From UBA5069 sp963773745 (GTDB taxonomy: Bacteria > Chloroflexota > Anaerolineae > Caldilineales > Caldilineaceae), in contig CAVZCL010000005.1 of NCBI GenBank assembly GCA_963773745.1, positions 1,116,001-1,180,000 on the forward strand: a stretch of DNA of 64,000 nt, in the 5' to 3' direction. Below, in pieces: positions 39,501-50,453 of this stretch (position 1 is the stretch's first letter; each line of letters opens with the position of its first letter). The translations under genes were made by a program, and so were the position numbers. The notes beneath the pieces were generated by a model, which saw only the letters and a program-made list of their open reading frames with translations, made no database searches and was not told the origin of the DNA.

Positions 39501-39555
39501 TCCCACTTTGCCCCACAACCTCCCACAGTATAGCGGATAAGCCAAATGGTGTCTA
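39501..39555 (-). promoter_or_regulatory. dcw promoter with three MraZ boxes
   Basis: On the minus strand: TAGACA (39550-39555), a 17-base spacer, TATACT (39527-39532), then three TGGG boxes spaced exactly 10 bases apart (TGGGAGGTTG, TGGGGCAAAG, TGGGAGACGA; 39496-39525). Boxes directly over and after the start site match the known repressor arrangement for MraZ. Leader to the mraZ ATG is about 310 bases; the leader itself holds no recognised element. Confidence 0.85.
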
Positions 39556-40311
39556 CTCCCCAAGTTGCGAAAGTTGGGATATCGTAGGGCAATTTGGGGT
39601 TGAGAGAGGCGCGCGGTTGCAAGATGTTGCAACATTTTTTGAAATCGCTGCGCATAGCAAAGTCGCCCGGTGAAGTGTACTGGTGTGGCGCAGCGACTAT
39701 TTGCAAGTTTTGCAAACGCGGTTCGCGTAGCAAAAAGATGCGCAATTCGGAGTCGGTTTTGGGCGCACAAATCCACACGCATGCACGCGCAGCGGCCGTG
39801 GCAGGTTGTGCGCACTGCGGGGCGAACGCGCAAACGCGCGCCGCAGTGATGCAGCACGCAAAAACGACTGATGGCCTCGAACAGGCCGCAGCGCGAGAGG
39901 TTATGAGGGGAACCAGGGCTGCGGCGCAATGGCGCCAGCCCCGCAACTGGTTTCCGCATCGGGTCGTTTGCCCGGCAATGAAAGGCAGCGATGAATGAGC
40001 GTTCCCGGTGCTGAGTCGACGGTTGGGTGAGCAGCCGGCTCTGCGCCTGCCCTCTATAGCCACGCCTGTTACGGCTCAAATCGGCTCAAAGGGCCTGTGC
40101 TTCAACCAGTGCACCCTGCACTCACGTGCATGGCGCATTCCCACCCGTCGTGGGTGAGCCAAGTATACCACATTCTGCAACAAACACGTGCAGCGATTCG
40201 TGCGGGGGTAAGGCGCTCTTTTGCGCTGCGCCTTAAAGCGCAAGCCGCCGCGCAAGAGCACCAATCGTCAGTTGTCAACACTCGATCTTCAACAATCTGC
40301 TATGCTCAACG
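39556..40311. other. Unassigned 756-base region upstream of the dcw promoter
   Basis: No convincing gene. Contains inverted words (GCTGCGC/GCGCAGC around 39650-39700; ACTGCGG/CCGCAGT around 39815-39850), many TTGCAA words, a CATYG-type patch at 39975-40000, and an extended -10 TGGTATACT on the minus strand (TATACT at 40162-40167) followed by a short hairpin ACCCAC/GTGGG. That promoter would transcribe leftwards through the region into mraZ. I looked for RNase P RNA, tmRNA and SRP RNA signature sequences and did not find them. An untranslated leader or a small RNA is possible. Confidence 0.4.
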
Positions 40312-40749
40312 TTACCCCCGCTCCACCTCCCCACCAGCAATCGCCCAGCGCGTAATGCCGCCGCTGACGCTGCTGGCATCGAAGCCCTGCTCCACCAGAT
40401 AGTGGGTGACGCCGTAGGAGCGGCTGCCATGCGCGCACAAAATGGCCAGCGGCCGGTTGCGCGGCAGTTCGTCCAGCCGCTCGGGAATTGAGTTCATGGG
40501 AATGTGCAGCACGGCAAAGCCAACATCGGCGGGCAAGCGCACCTGCTGCCACTCGTAGCCCTCGCGGATATCCACCACAACGCTGGGCTCCTCAAGCGAC
40601 TGGCGCGCACGCAGTTCCTCCACGGTGATTTCGGGCACGGCAGCCTCAGCGTCGTCGGGTTCAGGGTCGGGGGGCGGCGTGGGGCGTTGCGGGGCGGCCG
40701 CAGGATTGGGCGGGCTGCCGCCAAAGAGCTTGCGCAGCGAATCAAGCAT
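40312..40749 (-). CDS. Single-domain rhodanese-like protein
   Basis: A 145-residue protein starting MLDSLRKLFGGSPPNPAAAP. A proline-rich linker of about 35 residues is followed by a rhodanese domain: VVVDIREGYEWQQVRL, HIPMNSIPERLDEL, and the active-site loop LCAHGSRSYGVTHYLVEQGF with the catalytic cysteine. Such domains transfer sulfane sulfur or act as sulfur/phosphate sensors; the substrate is unknown. It is divergent from ftsH and shares its promoter region. Confidence 0.88.
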   Translation of the reverse strand: MLDSLRKLFGGSPPNPAAAPQRPTPPPDPEPDDAEAAVPEITVEELRARQSLEEPSVVVDIREGYEWQQVRLPADVGFAVLHIPMNSIPERLDELPRNRPLAILCAHGSRSYGVTHYLVEQGFDASSVSGGITRWAIAGGEVERG

Positions 40750-40802
40750 AGTCGTCTCTCCAGGATCATTGTGTGCGGAACACCGGCGGACCGACCGGCG
40801 TC

Positions 40803-40921
40803 CTCGTCTGTGCTGCACGCTCGTCTGTGCTGCACGTCAGTAAAGTGCATACCAGTATACAGAGTCGCGCGCCGGAAAGTATACCAGAACACTGGTTGTG
40901 TGCGCCTGCGTCTGGTATACT
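40803..40921. promoter_or_regulatory. Divergent rhodanese/ftsH promoter region
   Basis: Extended -10 TGGTATACT elements are present in both directions: plus strand at 40914-40921 (for ftsH) and minus strand with TATACT at 40878-40883 (for the rhodanese gene). CCAGTATAC or its inverse occurs three times (40852-40860, 40879-40886, 40913-40920), suggesting a shared operator or duplicated promoters. A 17-bp tandem duplication (CTCGTCTGTGCTGCACG twice) lies at 40803-40836. Confidence 0.6.
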
Positions 40922-40985
40922 CGTTCAGGAGTATCGCAAGCAATTACGCGTCGGACGGGCTGCGCCCTTCTGACAGGAGGCCTGA

Positions 40986-42815
<1,830 letters not shown>

Positions 42816-42821
42816 GAACTG

Positions 42822-42908
42822 CAGTACACAGATGACACAGAAACAGACAGATAACAACAGATTAGGTATCTGTTGTTATCTGTCTGTTTCTGTGTCATCT
42901 GTGTACTG
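42822..42908. repeat. Intergenic palindrome, family E (41-bp perfect arms)
   Basis: 42822-42862 (CAGTACACAGATGACACAGA and onward) and 42868-42908 are exact reverse complements with a 5-base loop. It lies between the converging ftsH and rraA-like genes and could act as a bidirectional end signal despite having no T-run. Confidence 0.93.
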
Positions 42909-42917
42909 CTGCAGTTC

Positions 42918-43397
42918 CTATTCAAGCGCAACCGGCGAGACAAGCACTCCGTCGCTGTCGGCATAAAGGTAGTGGCCCGGCTGGAACTGCACGCCGGCAA
43001 AGACGACGACCACCTCGGCGCGCCCTTCGGCACGCTTTTCGCAGCGGCGTGGCATGGCGGCCAGCGCACGCACCCCCAGCCGCATCTCCTCCAGCGCCGA
43101 CGTGTCGCGCACGCAGCCGTTGATGAGCACGCCGGCCCAGCCGTTGTCAACGGCAAGCTGCGCCATCTGGTCGCCCACCAGCGCGCTGCGCAGCGAGCCG
43201 CCGCCGTCCACGACCAGCACGCGCCCGTGCCCCTCCTGCGAGAGCATGGTGCGCACGGATGTGTTGTCTTCAATAACCTGGACGGTGGCAATGGGGCCGC
43301 TAAACTCGCGCATGCCCCCATAATCACGAAAGATGGGCTGCGCCACCTGCACCATGGTGTCGTAGGTGTCGCTAAGGTCGGCTGTGGCTTGGGTCAT
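42918..43397 (-). CDS. RraA-like protein
   Basis: RraA-family proteins include the RNase E inhibitor RraA and related aldolase or decarboxylase enzymes. The 159 residues start MTQATADLSDTYDTMVQVAQ and show SGPIATVQVIEDNTSVR, LVVDGGGSLRSALVGDQMAQ, and the ring-forming GVLINGCVRDTSALEEMRLG, which are close to RraA of the regulator type (short, single domain). RNase E itself is not in the window, so the regulatory role is an inference. Converges with ftsH. Confidence 0.85.
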   Translation of the reverse strand: MTQATADLSDTYDTMVQVAQPIFRDYGGMREFSGPIATVQVIEDNTSVRTMLSQEGHGRVLVVDGGGSLRSALVGDQMAQLAVDNGWAGVLINGCVRDTSALEEMRLGVRALAAMPRRCEKRAEGRAEVVVVFAGVQFQPGHYLYADSDGVLVSPVALE

Positions 43398-44168
43398 GGC
43401 GGGTGTCCGATTTGCTGGTTTGAGGGTTGAAGAGTGGCAAGGGTTGATTGCGCCTACTTTAGCGCCGGCAGGGGTTACATGACAAACCGCGGCCTGGGCG
43501 GCTGGCGTGGTGCGCACAGTTGTAGGTCACGTCTCCTGGCGTGACGTAGTTGTTGTGCTCGCCGCTCTTCAAGGCCAAGCATTATGCGCATCGCGTTTCG
43601 GATGAATGGTTGCGCCGGAACCGCTGCAGGCTCAAGCCTGCAGCTACCCAAACCAAGCCGGCTGAAGCCAGCTGAAACCGGTGACTTCCAAGACGGAGCA
43701 TTTTGCGTAGGTAGTCAGTCGGCTCATCCGAAGTTGCCGATTCTCGGCTTCGGTCTCGTTTGCTCGCGTTGCGCTGCGAGGTACGCCGGGACTGACCTCG
43801 CAGCCGGAGGCTGAAGTCCACTCAAGTCGGGACTCGCAGCGCGGTCGCGGGGGCTCAGCCTCCGTTGCGGGCTGCCGACTCCTTCGGCCAGTCAGGGGTT
43901 GACCCTCCGCTGCAAGAGCGAGTGCACGCTTTCGGCCGTCCACTTAGTGGACTTGGGTTTGGTAGCCGGGGGTTTCAACCCTCGGCGGTGACTGCACACC
44001 AATCCATTTTGAGACGAGACAAGATGTGGGCAAAGTGCGGTTCCGGATGGAGAGGGGCACGGGGCTGAGGTGCAGTTCTCTATTCCGCCCCTGCGCCAAC
44101 CCCTGTGCTAAAATAAAGGCATCCACGAATCATCCAGCGGCGCGTCCGCTCCCCTTCAGGAGGCCCTT
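43398..44168. other. Repeat-rich spacer before the xylulokinase gene
   Basis: A 771-base gap with no convincing gene. It holds a family-C word (43521-43549), short palindromes GCAGGCTCAAGCCTGC (about 43627), GTCCACTTAGTGGAC (about 43938) and CCGGGGGTTTCAACCC (about 43967), the TATGCGCATCGCG word, and a partial family-D arm near 44048-44075. Near the end, TAAAAT (44109-44114) could be a -10 element for the next gene, and CAGGAGG (44157-44163) is its ribosome site. Confidence 0.55.
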
Positions 44169-45658
44169 GTGTCCTACTTCCTCGGCATTGACGTATCAAC
44201 CACCGGCGCAAAGGCGCTTGTGATTGACGAGCGCGGCCAGGTCATCAGCAGCGCAACCACGCCGCTCACCCTCTCCACGCCCAAACCACTCTGGTCGGAG
44301 CAGAATCCGCACGAGTGGTGGGAGGGCGCAGTCGCCAGCATTCGCACTGCGCTGGCGCAGGCCGGCATTGGTGGCGAGGCAATTGCCGCCGTGGGGCTCA
44401 CCGGGCAGATGCACGGCCTGGTGCTGCTGGACGACGACGGCACCGTGCTGCGTCCGGCCATCCTCTGGAATGACCAGCGCACGCAGGCCGAATGCGACCT
44501 CATGCGCGCCAAGGTGGGGCGCGAGCGGCTGATTCAGATCACCGGCAATGACGCGCTCACCGGCTTCACCGCCCCCAAGATTCTCTGGGTGCAGCGCAAC
44601 GAGCCGGAGGTCTACGCACGGGCGCGCCACGTGCTCCTGCCCAAGGATTACGTCCGCTTCCGCTTGACGGATACCTACGCCATGGACAAGGCGGACGGCT
44701 CGGGCACGATTCTCTTTGACCTGAAGGCGCGCAACTGGTCCGACGAGTTGCTGGCCATGCTCGACATCCCGCGTGCGTGGCTGCCCCCCACCTTTGAGGG
44801 GCCCGAGGTGACGGGGCAGATTTCCGCCGCCGCTGCAGAGGCAACGGGGCTGGCGGCGGGCACACCCGTAATGGCAGGCGGCGGCGATCAGGCTGCCGGC
44901 GCAACGGGCATGGGCGCGATTACGCCTGGCGTTGTTGGGCTAACGCTGGGTACGTCGGGCGTGGTCTTTGCCACGACGCCCAGCGCGCTGATTGAACCGG
45001 AAGGACGGCTGCACGCCTTCTGCCACGCCGTGCCGGGCCGCTGGCACTTTATGGGCGTCATGCTCAGCGCAGCGGGCAGCCTGCAGTGGCACCGCGACAC
45101 GCTGGCCCCGGGCGTTTCGTTTGACGCGCTGGTCGATGAGGCCGCGCTCGCGCCCGCCGGCAGCGAGGGATTGCTCTTCCTCCCCTACCTCACGGGCGAG
45201 CGCACTCCCTATCCCGACCCGCTGGCGCGCGCGCGTGGGTAGGGCTGACGGTGCGCCACACGCGCAGCCACATGACGCGCGCTGTGCTCGAGGGCGTCGC
45301 TTTCGGCCTGAAGGATAGCTTTGAGCTGATCCGCGGCGCTGGTCTGGGCAACATCAGCCAGGTGCGGGGCGCGGGCGGCGGCACACGCAGCGCGCTCTGG
45401 CGGCAGATTCTGGCCGACGTGCTGGATGTGGAGCTTGTGACGGTGAACACAAGCGAAGGCGGCGCCTTTGGCGCGGCGCTGCTTGCCGGTGTGGGCGCGG
45501 GCGCCTGGGCCGATGTGGAGAGCGCATGCGCTGCTACGGTGCAGATTACGGGCAGCACGCAGCCGATTGCCGAAAATGTGGCCACCTACGCGGGCCAATA
45601 CGAACTCTACCGCGGCCTCTACCCGGCCCTCACCCCCACCTTCCACGCCACCGCATAG
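44169..45658 (+). CDS. xylB: Xylulokinase-like FGGY kinase, apparent frameshift
   Basis: Phosphorylates D-xylulose (or a related ketose) with ATP. The first part, from a GTG at 44169, is VSYFLGIDVSTTGAKALVID with the ATP-phosphate loop, VGLTGQMHGLVLLDDDG, AILWNDQRTQAE, MAGGGDQAAGATGMGA, LGTSGVVFATT and FLPYLTGERTPYPDP. The second frame gives VGLTVRHTRSHMTRAVLEGV and GAGGGTRSALWRQILADVLD, ending TFHATA. The frame breaks in the GCGCGCGCG run at 45228-45236. FGGY kinases vary in substrate; the TGQMHG motif supports xylulokinase. About 497 residues in all. Confidence 0.85.
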
Positions 45659-45667
45659 GGAAAAACT

Positions 45668-45837
45668 CCGGTACGCAGTAGTCCGCAAAAAGAAACGAAA
45701 CACCAGTACACAGATTGCACAGATTGAACAGATAACAACCGATGTTTTCTTCTTCAAACGTCGGTTGTTATCTGTGCCGTTTCTGTGCAATCTGTGTACT
45801 GGTGTTTCGTTTCTTTTTGCGGACTACTGCGTACCGG
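45668..45837. repeat. Intergenic palindrome, family E (55-bp perfect outer arms)
   Basis: 45668-45722 and 45783-45837 are exact reverse complements; an inner arm pair (45728-45742, ACAGATAACAACCGA, against 45761-45775) is also perfect. Occupies the gap between converging genes and forms the largest hairpin in the window. Confidence 0.95.
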
Positions 45838-45841
45838 GGCT

Positions 45842-47384
45842 TTACTGTTGCACGCCGCAGTCGGGGCCGCCGCGCCGCTGGTAAAGCTGAATTTCCAGCC
45901 CCTCGAACCTCTGCCCCTTCTGCGGCATCATCGCGTTGCGCAACGTGGCGGGGACAATCTTGTTCGGGTCGGTGTACCAGTCGTGGCTGTAGATGAGCCA
46001 GACGCAATTGGCCTGCGCTGTTAGCTCCTGCAGGCGCGGCGCGTCCTCCTTGGTCATCTTTGGCTCGAGAATGCCGGCGTCGAAGAGGTCCACCGGCGCG
46101 CCATGCTTGATCACATCCTGCTCAAAGCGATCGAAGTAGTAGTCAAAGGGAATCTGCACCCAGGTTGCGTTGAAGATGAGCATGTCGCCAGGCTGCGTGC
46201 GTTCGGCGAGCCACGCCGCGGCCTCTCGCCATTGCTCCTTGCGAAAGGTGGCGTAGTAATTCTGTAACGACAGATAGTTGCCGTAGAGCAGCACGCCAAT
46301 GGCCACAGCGGCCAGCGCAGCGGGTGCGGCCCGCCAGCCGCGCCACGCATGCACGCCTGCCGCCGCCAGCACAAAGAGGGGCACGGTGCTCCAGATCAGC
46401 GTGCGGTCGTAGAAGATGGGACGGCGCAGGCTGACGAGCAGCTCCAGCGCAAAGGGCGTGGCCACAAGCAGCAGCAGCAACGCCAGCAGCGCCGGGCGGC
46501 GGCGGAGCGCCAACCAAGGCCAGCAGCAGCGCCAGCGCCGCCGCTGCCCAAATCCAGCCGTCCGCGGGCGACGCATACCAGGCCACAAGGCTCTGCACCG
46601 TCCAGCGAATCGAGTCCGCAGTGGGGGGCTGAATCCAGAACTCGTTGTCCACAGCGCGCGCCTGTGTGTAGAAGCTGGGCAGCCACGGCAGCCAGAGCAA
46701 AAAGATCAGCCCCTGCGCAATCAGCCACGCTCGAGCGCTCGGCAGGAGCAGGCCGCCACGCCCCTTGCGCAAGCGCGCAATCAGCGCTGCGCCGCCTACG
46801 CCCACATTCACCGCCACCCAGAAGAGCACAGCCGTATTGTGCGAGAGCAGCGTCAGCGCGCTGAAGATGATGTATACGGCCCACCAACGCCGGCGCGCGT
46901 CGCCCGTAACAAGATAGGCCAGCCCCAGCAGCGCCATGGCGGCGTTGAAGGTGTAGAGCGTGTACATGCGCGTTTCCTGCGCAAAACGCACATGGAAGGG
47001 AGCGAAGGCCAGCAGCAGCGCGGCGGCAATCGCCGCGGGCACGCTCAGCAGCCGCCGCGCCAGAAAATAGATGGCGGGCACGGTGGCCGCGCCCAGCAGC
47101 ACGGAGAGCGAGCGCACGCCCTGCTCGCTGTCGCCTGCCAGCCTCATCCAGCCATGGAGCAGCAGGTAGTAGAGCGGCGGGTGCTGGTCTATGCGTGTAA
47201 TCCAGTTGAAGAGCTCGCCCACAGAGAGGCGCGCCATCCACACGCTAAAGGCTTCGTCGAGCCACATGCCCTGCGTGGCGAGCTGTTTCCAGCGCCACCA
47301 CGCCGCCAGCGCAGTGATGGCAGCCACAACGAGCCATTCCCACCAGCGCACGGGGCGCGGCGATTCAATCTCTGTTTCAGTCAT
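45842..47384 (-). CDS. Polytopic membrane glycosyltransferase (GT39/ArnT-like), apparent frameshift
   Basis: Starts MTETEIESPRPVRWWEWLVV. After helix 1 comes the acidic motif GMWLDEAFSVW, then HPPLYYLLLHGWMRL, the hallmarks of ArnT/PMT-type enzymes that use polyprenyl-linked sugars outside the membrane. About ten helices and a C-terminal soluble domain (LQELTAQANCVWLIYSHDWY). The frame changes at about 46512-46517 (one base fewer gives LLLAWLALRRRPALLALLLL), about 514 residues. Acceptor unknown. Confidence 0.78.
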
Positions 47385-47442
47385 CAGATGGGGTTCACTC
47401 GCAGGAATAGACAAACAGTTGCATTCTTGGGTGCGCAGCAAC

Positions 47443-47553
47443 GTAGCGGGGGGCTTCCAGCCCTCCGATTTTTGTCCCCATAGCGTGGATGCAACATCGT
47501 CACGCCAGGAGACGTGACCTACAACTGCCGGAGGGCTGGAAGCCCCCCGCTAC
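47443..47553. repeat. Nested palindrome: family C word inside family B
   Basis: Arms 47443-47467 (GTAGCGGGGGGCTTCCAGCC and onward) and 47529-47553 are exact reverse complements. Between them, one family-C copy (GTCACGCCAGGAGACGTGAC, from 47499) is placed in inverted orientation. The right arm provides the stop codon of the GH20-like gene. Confidence 0.92.
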
Positions 47554-49464
47554 ACGTTTTCATAGGCGGCGCGCATGGTCATCAGGCGCGCATGCGCGTC
47601 GGCAAAGCCGCCCGGGCGGTGGCGCGCATGCCACTGCTCGTCAAAGGTGGCGATGAGGCGGTCGGCGTCTGCGGCCAGCGCATCTGCATCTCCTGCGGGT
47701 TGCCCGTTCAGCATCCACAGGCCGCGGCGGACGGCGTGCGCCAGCATGTCCGCAGCCCAAAGCAGTTCGGCGCGGCTGCGCTGCCCTTCAAGGCGCACCG
47801 GCGCAAGCGTCTCCAGCGTGGCGCGCAGCTGCTGCCAGGCGCGCCTGCGCGTGATTCCAGGCGGGTGCGCATGCTGGCTGCATCCACACCCTGCGCAGCC
47901 ATGTGCTTTGCCAGCGCCTCTCGCAGTGGATTGCAGAATGTGGAAGAGCGCCGCCGTGTTGTGGATGGGCAGGCCAAGCAGCAGGTCGACGCGCCCCAGT
48001 TCTGCCGCCGTCTGCGCCATGCGGTTGCTTGCGTCGCCGAAGAGGTATTGCGTTGAGCGCACGCTCGGCTCTGCTCGGCAGCGTCTGCGTCGGCCTCTGC
48101 GCCCTGCCACGCCAGCCCGCCCGCATAGGCAAAGGGGAGCAGGCTGACCGCCAGTGGCTGCCAGTGGCCGTTGTCGCCCCAGTCCGTCACCAGGTAGCCC
48201 ACCGCGCCATGCTTGCGCGGCAGCGGCCAGCGGCGTTGCGGAGGTTGCCCAGCGCATTCTCCGTGCGGCCGCCCACGCTGTTCCACGACGACGTGCCCGG
48301 GCAGAGGTAAAAGGGGACGCCCGAAGCGGCAAAGTGCGCCGCATGCTCGTCAAAGGGGTGGTCGGCCTCATAGCCCCACTCGAGCGCAATCACGTCACGC
48401 GGCAATTGCGGCACCAACTGCGGCTGCTCCATGATGATGTCGCCCCAGAACTGCATGGTGCGCCCGCGCCGCTTGACCTCACGATAGACCTTCATGAAGT
48501 AATCGAAAAAGACGCGGTCATAGCCCCGCTCTGCCACCAGCGCGCGGCTGCGCCCTTCGCCCACATCCACCGGCTCGTCCAGCCCCGCGTTCATCTGCCG
48601 GCTGGAGAAGTGGGGCAGCAGCTCGTCGAGCAAATCGACCACAAGGTTGAGGCTGCGCGGGTCGGTGGGGTTGAGGCTAAAGGGCTCGTCAAAGCGGCCC
48701 CAGCGCGTGTCGCAGCCGTCGGGCGCTTCGGCCAGATCGCGGTACGCCGGCAGCGTGAGCCACGGGCGCATGTGGCCAAAGGTGTTCTGGTTCGGCACCA
48801 GCTCAATGAAGCGCTCGCGGCAGTATGCGTCCAGCGCCAGAATCTCCTCGCCCGTCATGGGCGATGCCTGCGCCCAAACCGCCGGGTGCTTGCGATAGGC
48901 AAAGGTGTGCTCGGTGTAGAGCTGCAACTGGTTGAACTTGAGCGCCGCGAAGAGGTCAACCAGCGTGTAGAGGGTCTCCATGGTGGGCACGCGGTTGCGG
49001 CTGATGTCCAGCATGACGCCGCGATCGGCAATGGCCGGCGCGTCGTCAATGCGCAGCAGCGGCCAGCTGTCGCCCGCGACGGCAATCTGGCGCAGCGTTT
49101 GCACGGCGTAGAAGAGGCCCGCCGGCGTGGATGCCACGGCGTCGACGCGCGCCGGCGTCAGGGTGAGCGCATAGCCTTCGGCATTTGTCGTACTGCCGGG
49201 CACAAGGTTGAGTGCAATCACAAATGCGCCTGCTGCACCTGCTGCGCCTGTGATGCCTGCGTCGCCAGCCACCAGCGGCCAGTCGCGCCCGCAGCTGGTG
49301 CGCAGCGCCTCCTGCAGCAGGCGCGCCGCCCCCAGAATGGCGTGGGCGGGCTGCGCTTCGAGCAGGATAAAGCCCTCGGCGGGCAACTGCAGCGCACCCT
49401 CAGCGCGCGTCAGGCGTGCAGGCGCGGGCAGCAGTGTCAAGTCGTTGATTGCATCTTGCGCCAT
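47550..49464 (-). CDS. GH20-like beta-N-acetylhexosaminidase, several apparent frameshifts
   Basis: Starts MAQDAINDLTLLPAPARLTR; the ATG overlaps the kinase stop. The intact first frame has a GH20b-like domain, then a TIM barrel with ADRGVMLDISRNRVPTMETL, FNQLQLYTEHTFAYR, LVPNQNTFGHM and TMQFWGDIIM. After about 48214 the protein continues in other frames: KHGAVGYLVTDWGDNGHWQP, then VRSTQYLFGDASNRMAQTAA, NPLREALAKHMAAQGVDAAS and RAWQQLRATLETLAPVRLEG, ending MRAAYENV. Breaks are near 48214, 48075, 47933 and 47842. A GH20-like enzyme would release terminal GlcNAc or GalNAc. The usual GH20 catalytic D-E pair is not obvious (here AGLDEPVDVG), so the substrate is uncertain. Confidence 0.7.
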
Positions 49465-50453
49465 CAGGCGGTCACCTTTTCCATGATTCGTTGTGTTGAT
49501 TCAATCAGGCGCGCACGCACGGAATGTGTGTCCATGCCAGCCAGCTGCATGCCGATGAGAACCGCGCCCACCACGGGCGGCGCGCTCAGGCGCACGAATG
49601 ACGCACCCGGCGCAACTGCGCGAATGGCAGCGAAGAGCGGTTCCGTAAAGAGCAGGCCGCCATTGTAGAGGCTGCCCACAAGCACCACGTCGAATTGCTC
49701 GTGCTCAAGCTCCAACTGGCGAATGACGCCGACGGCCAGGCTTGCCAGCTCCTCGGCCGCCCAGCGAATGACATTGCGCGCCACGGCGTCGCCCTGCTCG
49801 GCGGCGGCAAAGACGAGCGGCGCGGCGTTGGCTTGCACGGTATAGCTGTATTGGCTCAACCCTTCAAGCAGATCGGCGTCGTCGCGCGCACCAACGTGGG
49901 CTACAAACAGCTGCGTGAGCGCAGTCGCGGGGCCGCGCCGGGTCCACGCCTTGGCCACCTCCTGCACGGCCTTCATGACGAGCTCATAGGAGCCGCCATT
50001 CTCGCCGAACTCGGTGCCGTTGCCCATGACGCGGCCCTCGCGATGGTTGCGATCCCAGCCGCGACAGTTGTTGCTTGTACCCGCCACCAGAGCCACGCCC
50101 CAGCCCTCTTCAGCCCCGGCCACAAGGCCAATGATTGTGTCGTTGACCGCCTCCACGGGGCAATCCAGCCCCAGCGCGCCAATCGCGTTCAGCGTGGCGG
50201 CACGCTCCGAGGGCCAGTCATAGCCGCCAATGCCAAAGCCTGCGCCGGCAATCTCGCTGCGGTCAACGGCGGCGTCGGCCAGCGCGCCCTCCACAATCTG
50301 CTGCAGCGTGCGGATGGTGCCGTCGTAGCCTACATCCTCGTGGTTGCCCGAGCCGCCCACGGCAAAGCCCACGGCGCGCCCTTCCTCATCGGCAATCAGC
50401 GCGTGGCTCTTGGTGCCGCCCACGTCCACGCCCAGAAAGTAGCGGCGCGTCAT
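49464..50453 (-). CDS. BadF/BcrA-type sugar kinase (N-acetylglucosamine kinase-like)
   Basis: ASKHA-fold kinase of 329 residues starting MTRRYFLGVDVGGTKSHALI, the phosphate-1 loop. It also shows GAGFGIGGYDWPSERA, VNDTIIGLVAGAEEGWGVAL (phosphate-2) and VALVAGTSNNCRGWDR with GGSYELV, and the adenosine region VLVGSLYNGGLLF. This is the family of eukaryotic-type NagK and bacterial MurK/GlcNAc kinases. It overlaps the ChbG-like gene upstream and the GH20-like gene downstream (ATGA and TGATG), so the three are one translationally coupled unit, consistent with phosphorylation of an amino sugar. Confidence 0.85.
   Translation of the reverse strand: MTRRYFLGVDVGGTKSHALIADEEGRAVGFAVGGSGNHEDVGYDGTIRTLQQIVEGALADAAVDRSEIAGAGFGIGGYDWPSERAATLNAIGALGLDCPVEAVNDTIIGLVAGAEEGWGVALVAGTSNNCRGWDRNHREGRVMGNGTEFGENGGSYELVMKAVQEVAKAWTRRGPATALTQLFVAHVGARDDADLLEGLSQYSYTVQANAAPLVFAAAEQGDAVARNVIRWAAEELASLAVGVIRQLELEHEQFDVVLVGSLYNGGLLFTEPLFAAIRAVAPGASFVRLSAPPVVGAVLIGMQLAGMDTHSVRARLIESTQRIMEKVTA

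Noticed and set aside
39594..39998. 134-residue plus-strand open frame in the region upstream of dcw
   Set aside because: No family, no ribosome site, and the composition matches noncoding repeats; treated as noncoding.
39161..40063. 300-residue minus-strand open frame across the mraZ promoter
   Set aside because: It overlaps the MraZ boxes and the mraZ start, and its composition is low-complexity with no domain.
39556..40311. RNase P, tmRNA or SRP RNA
   Set aside because: Their conserved core words were not found on either strand.
42822..45837. Rho-independent terminators
   Set aside because: The stems are far longer than typical and lack a T-run; I call them palindromic repeats that might end transcription.
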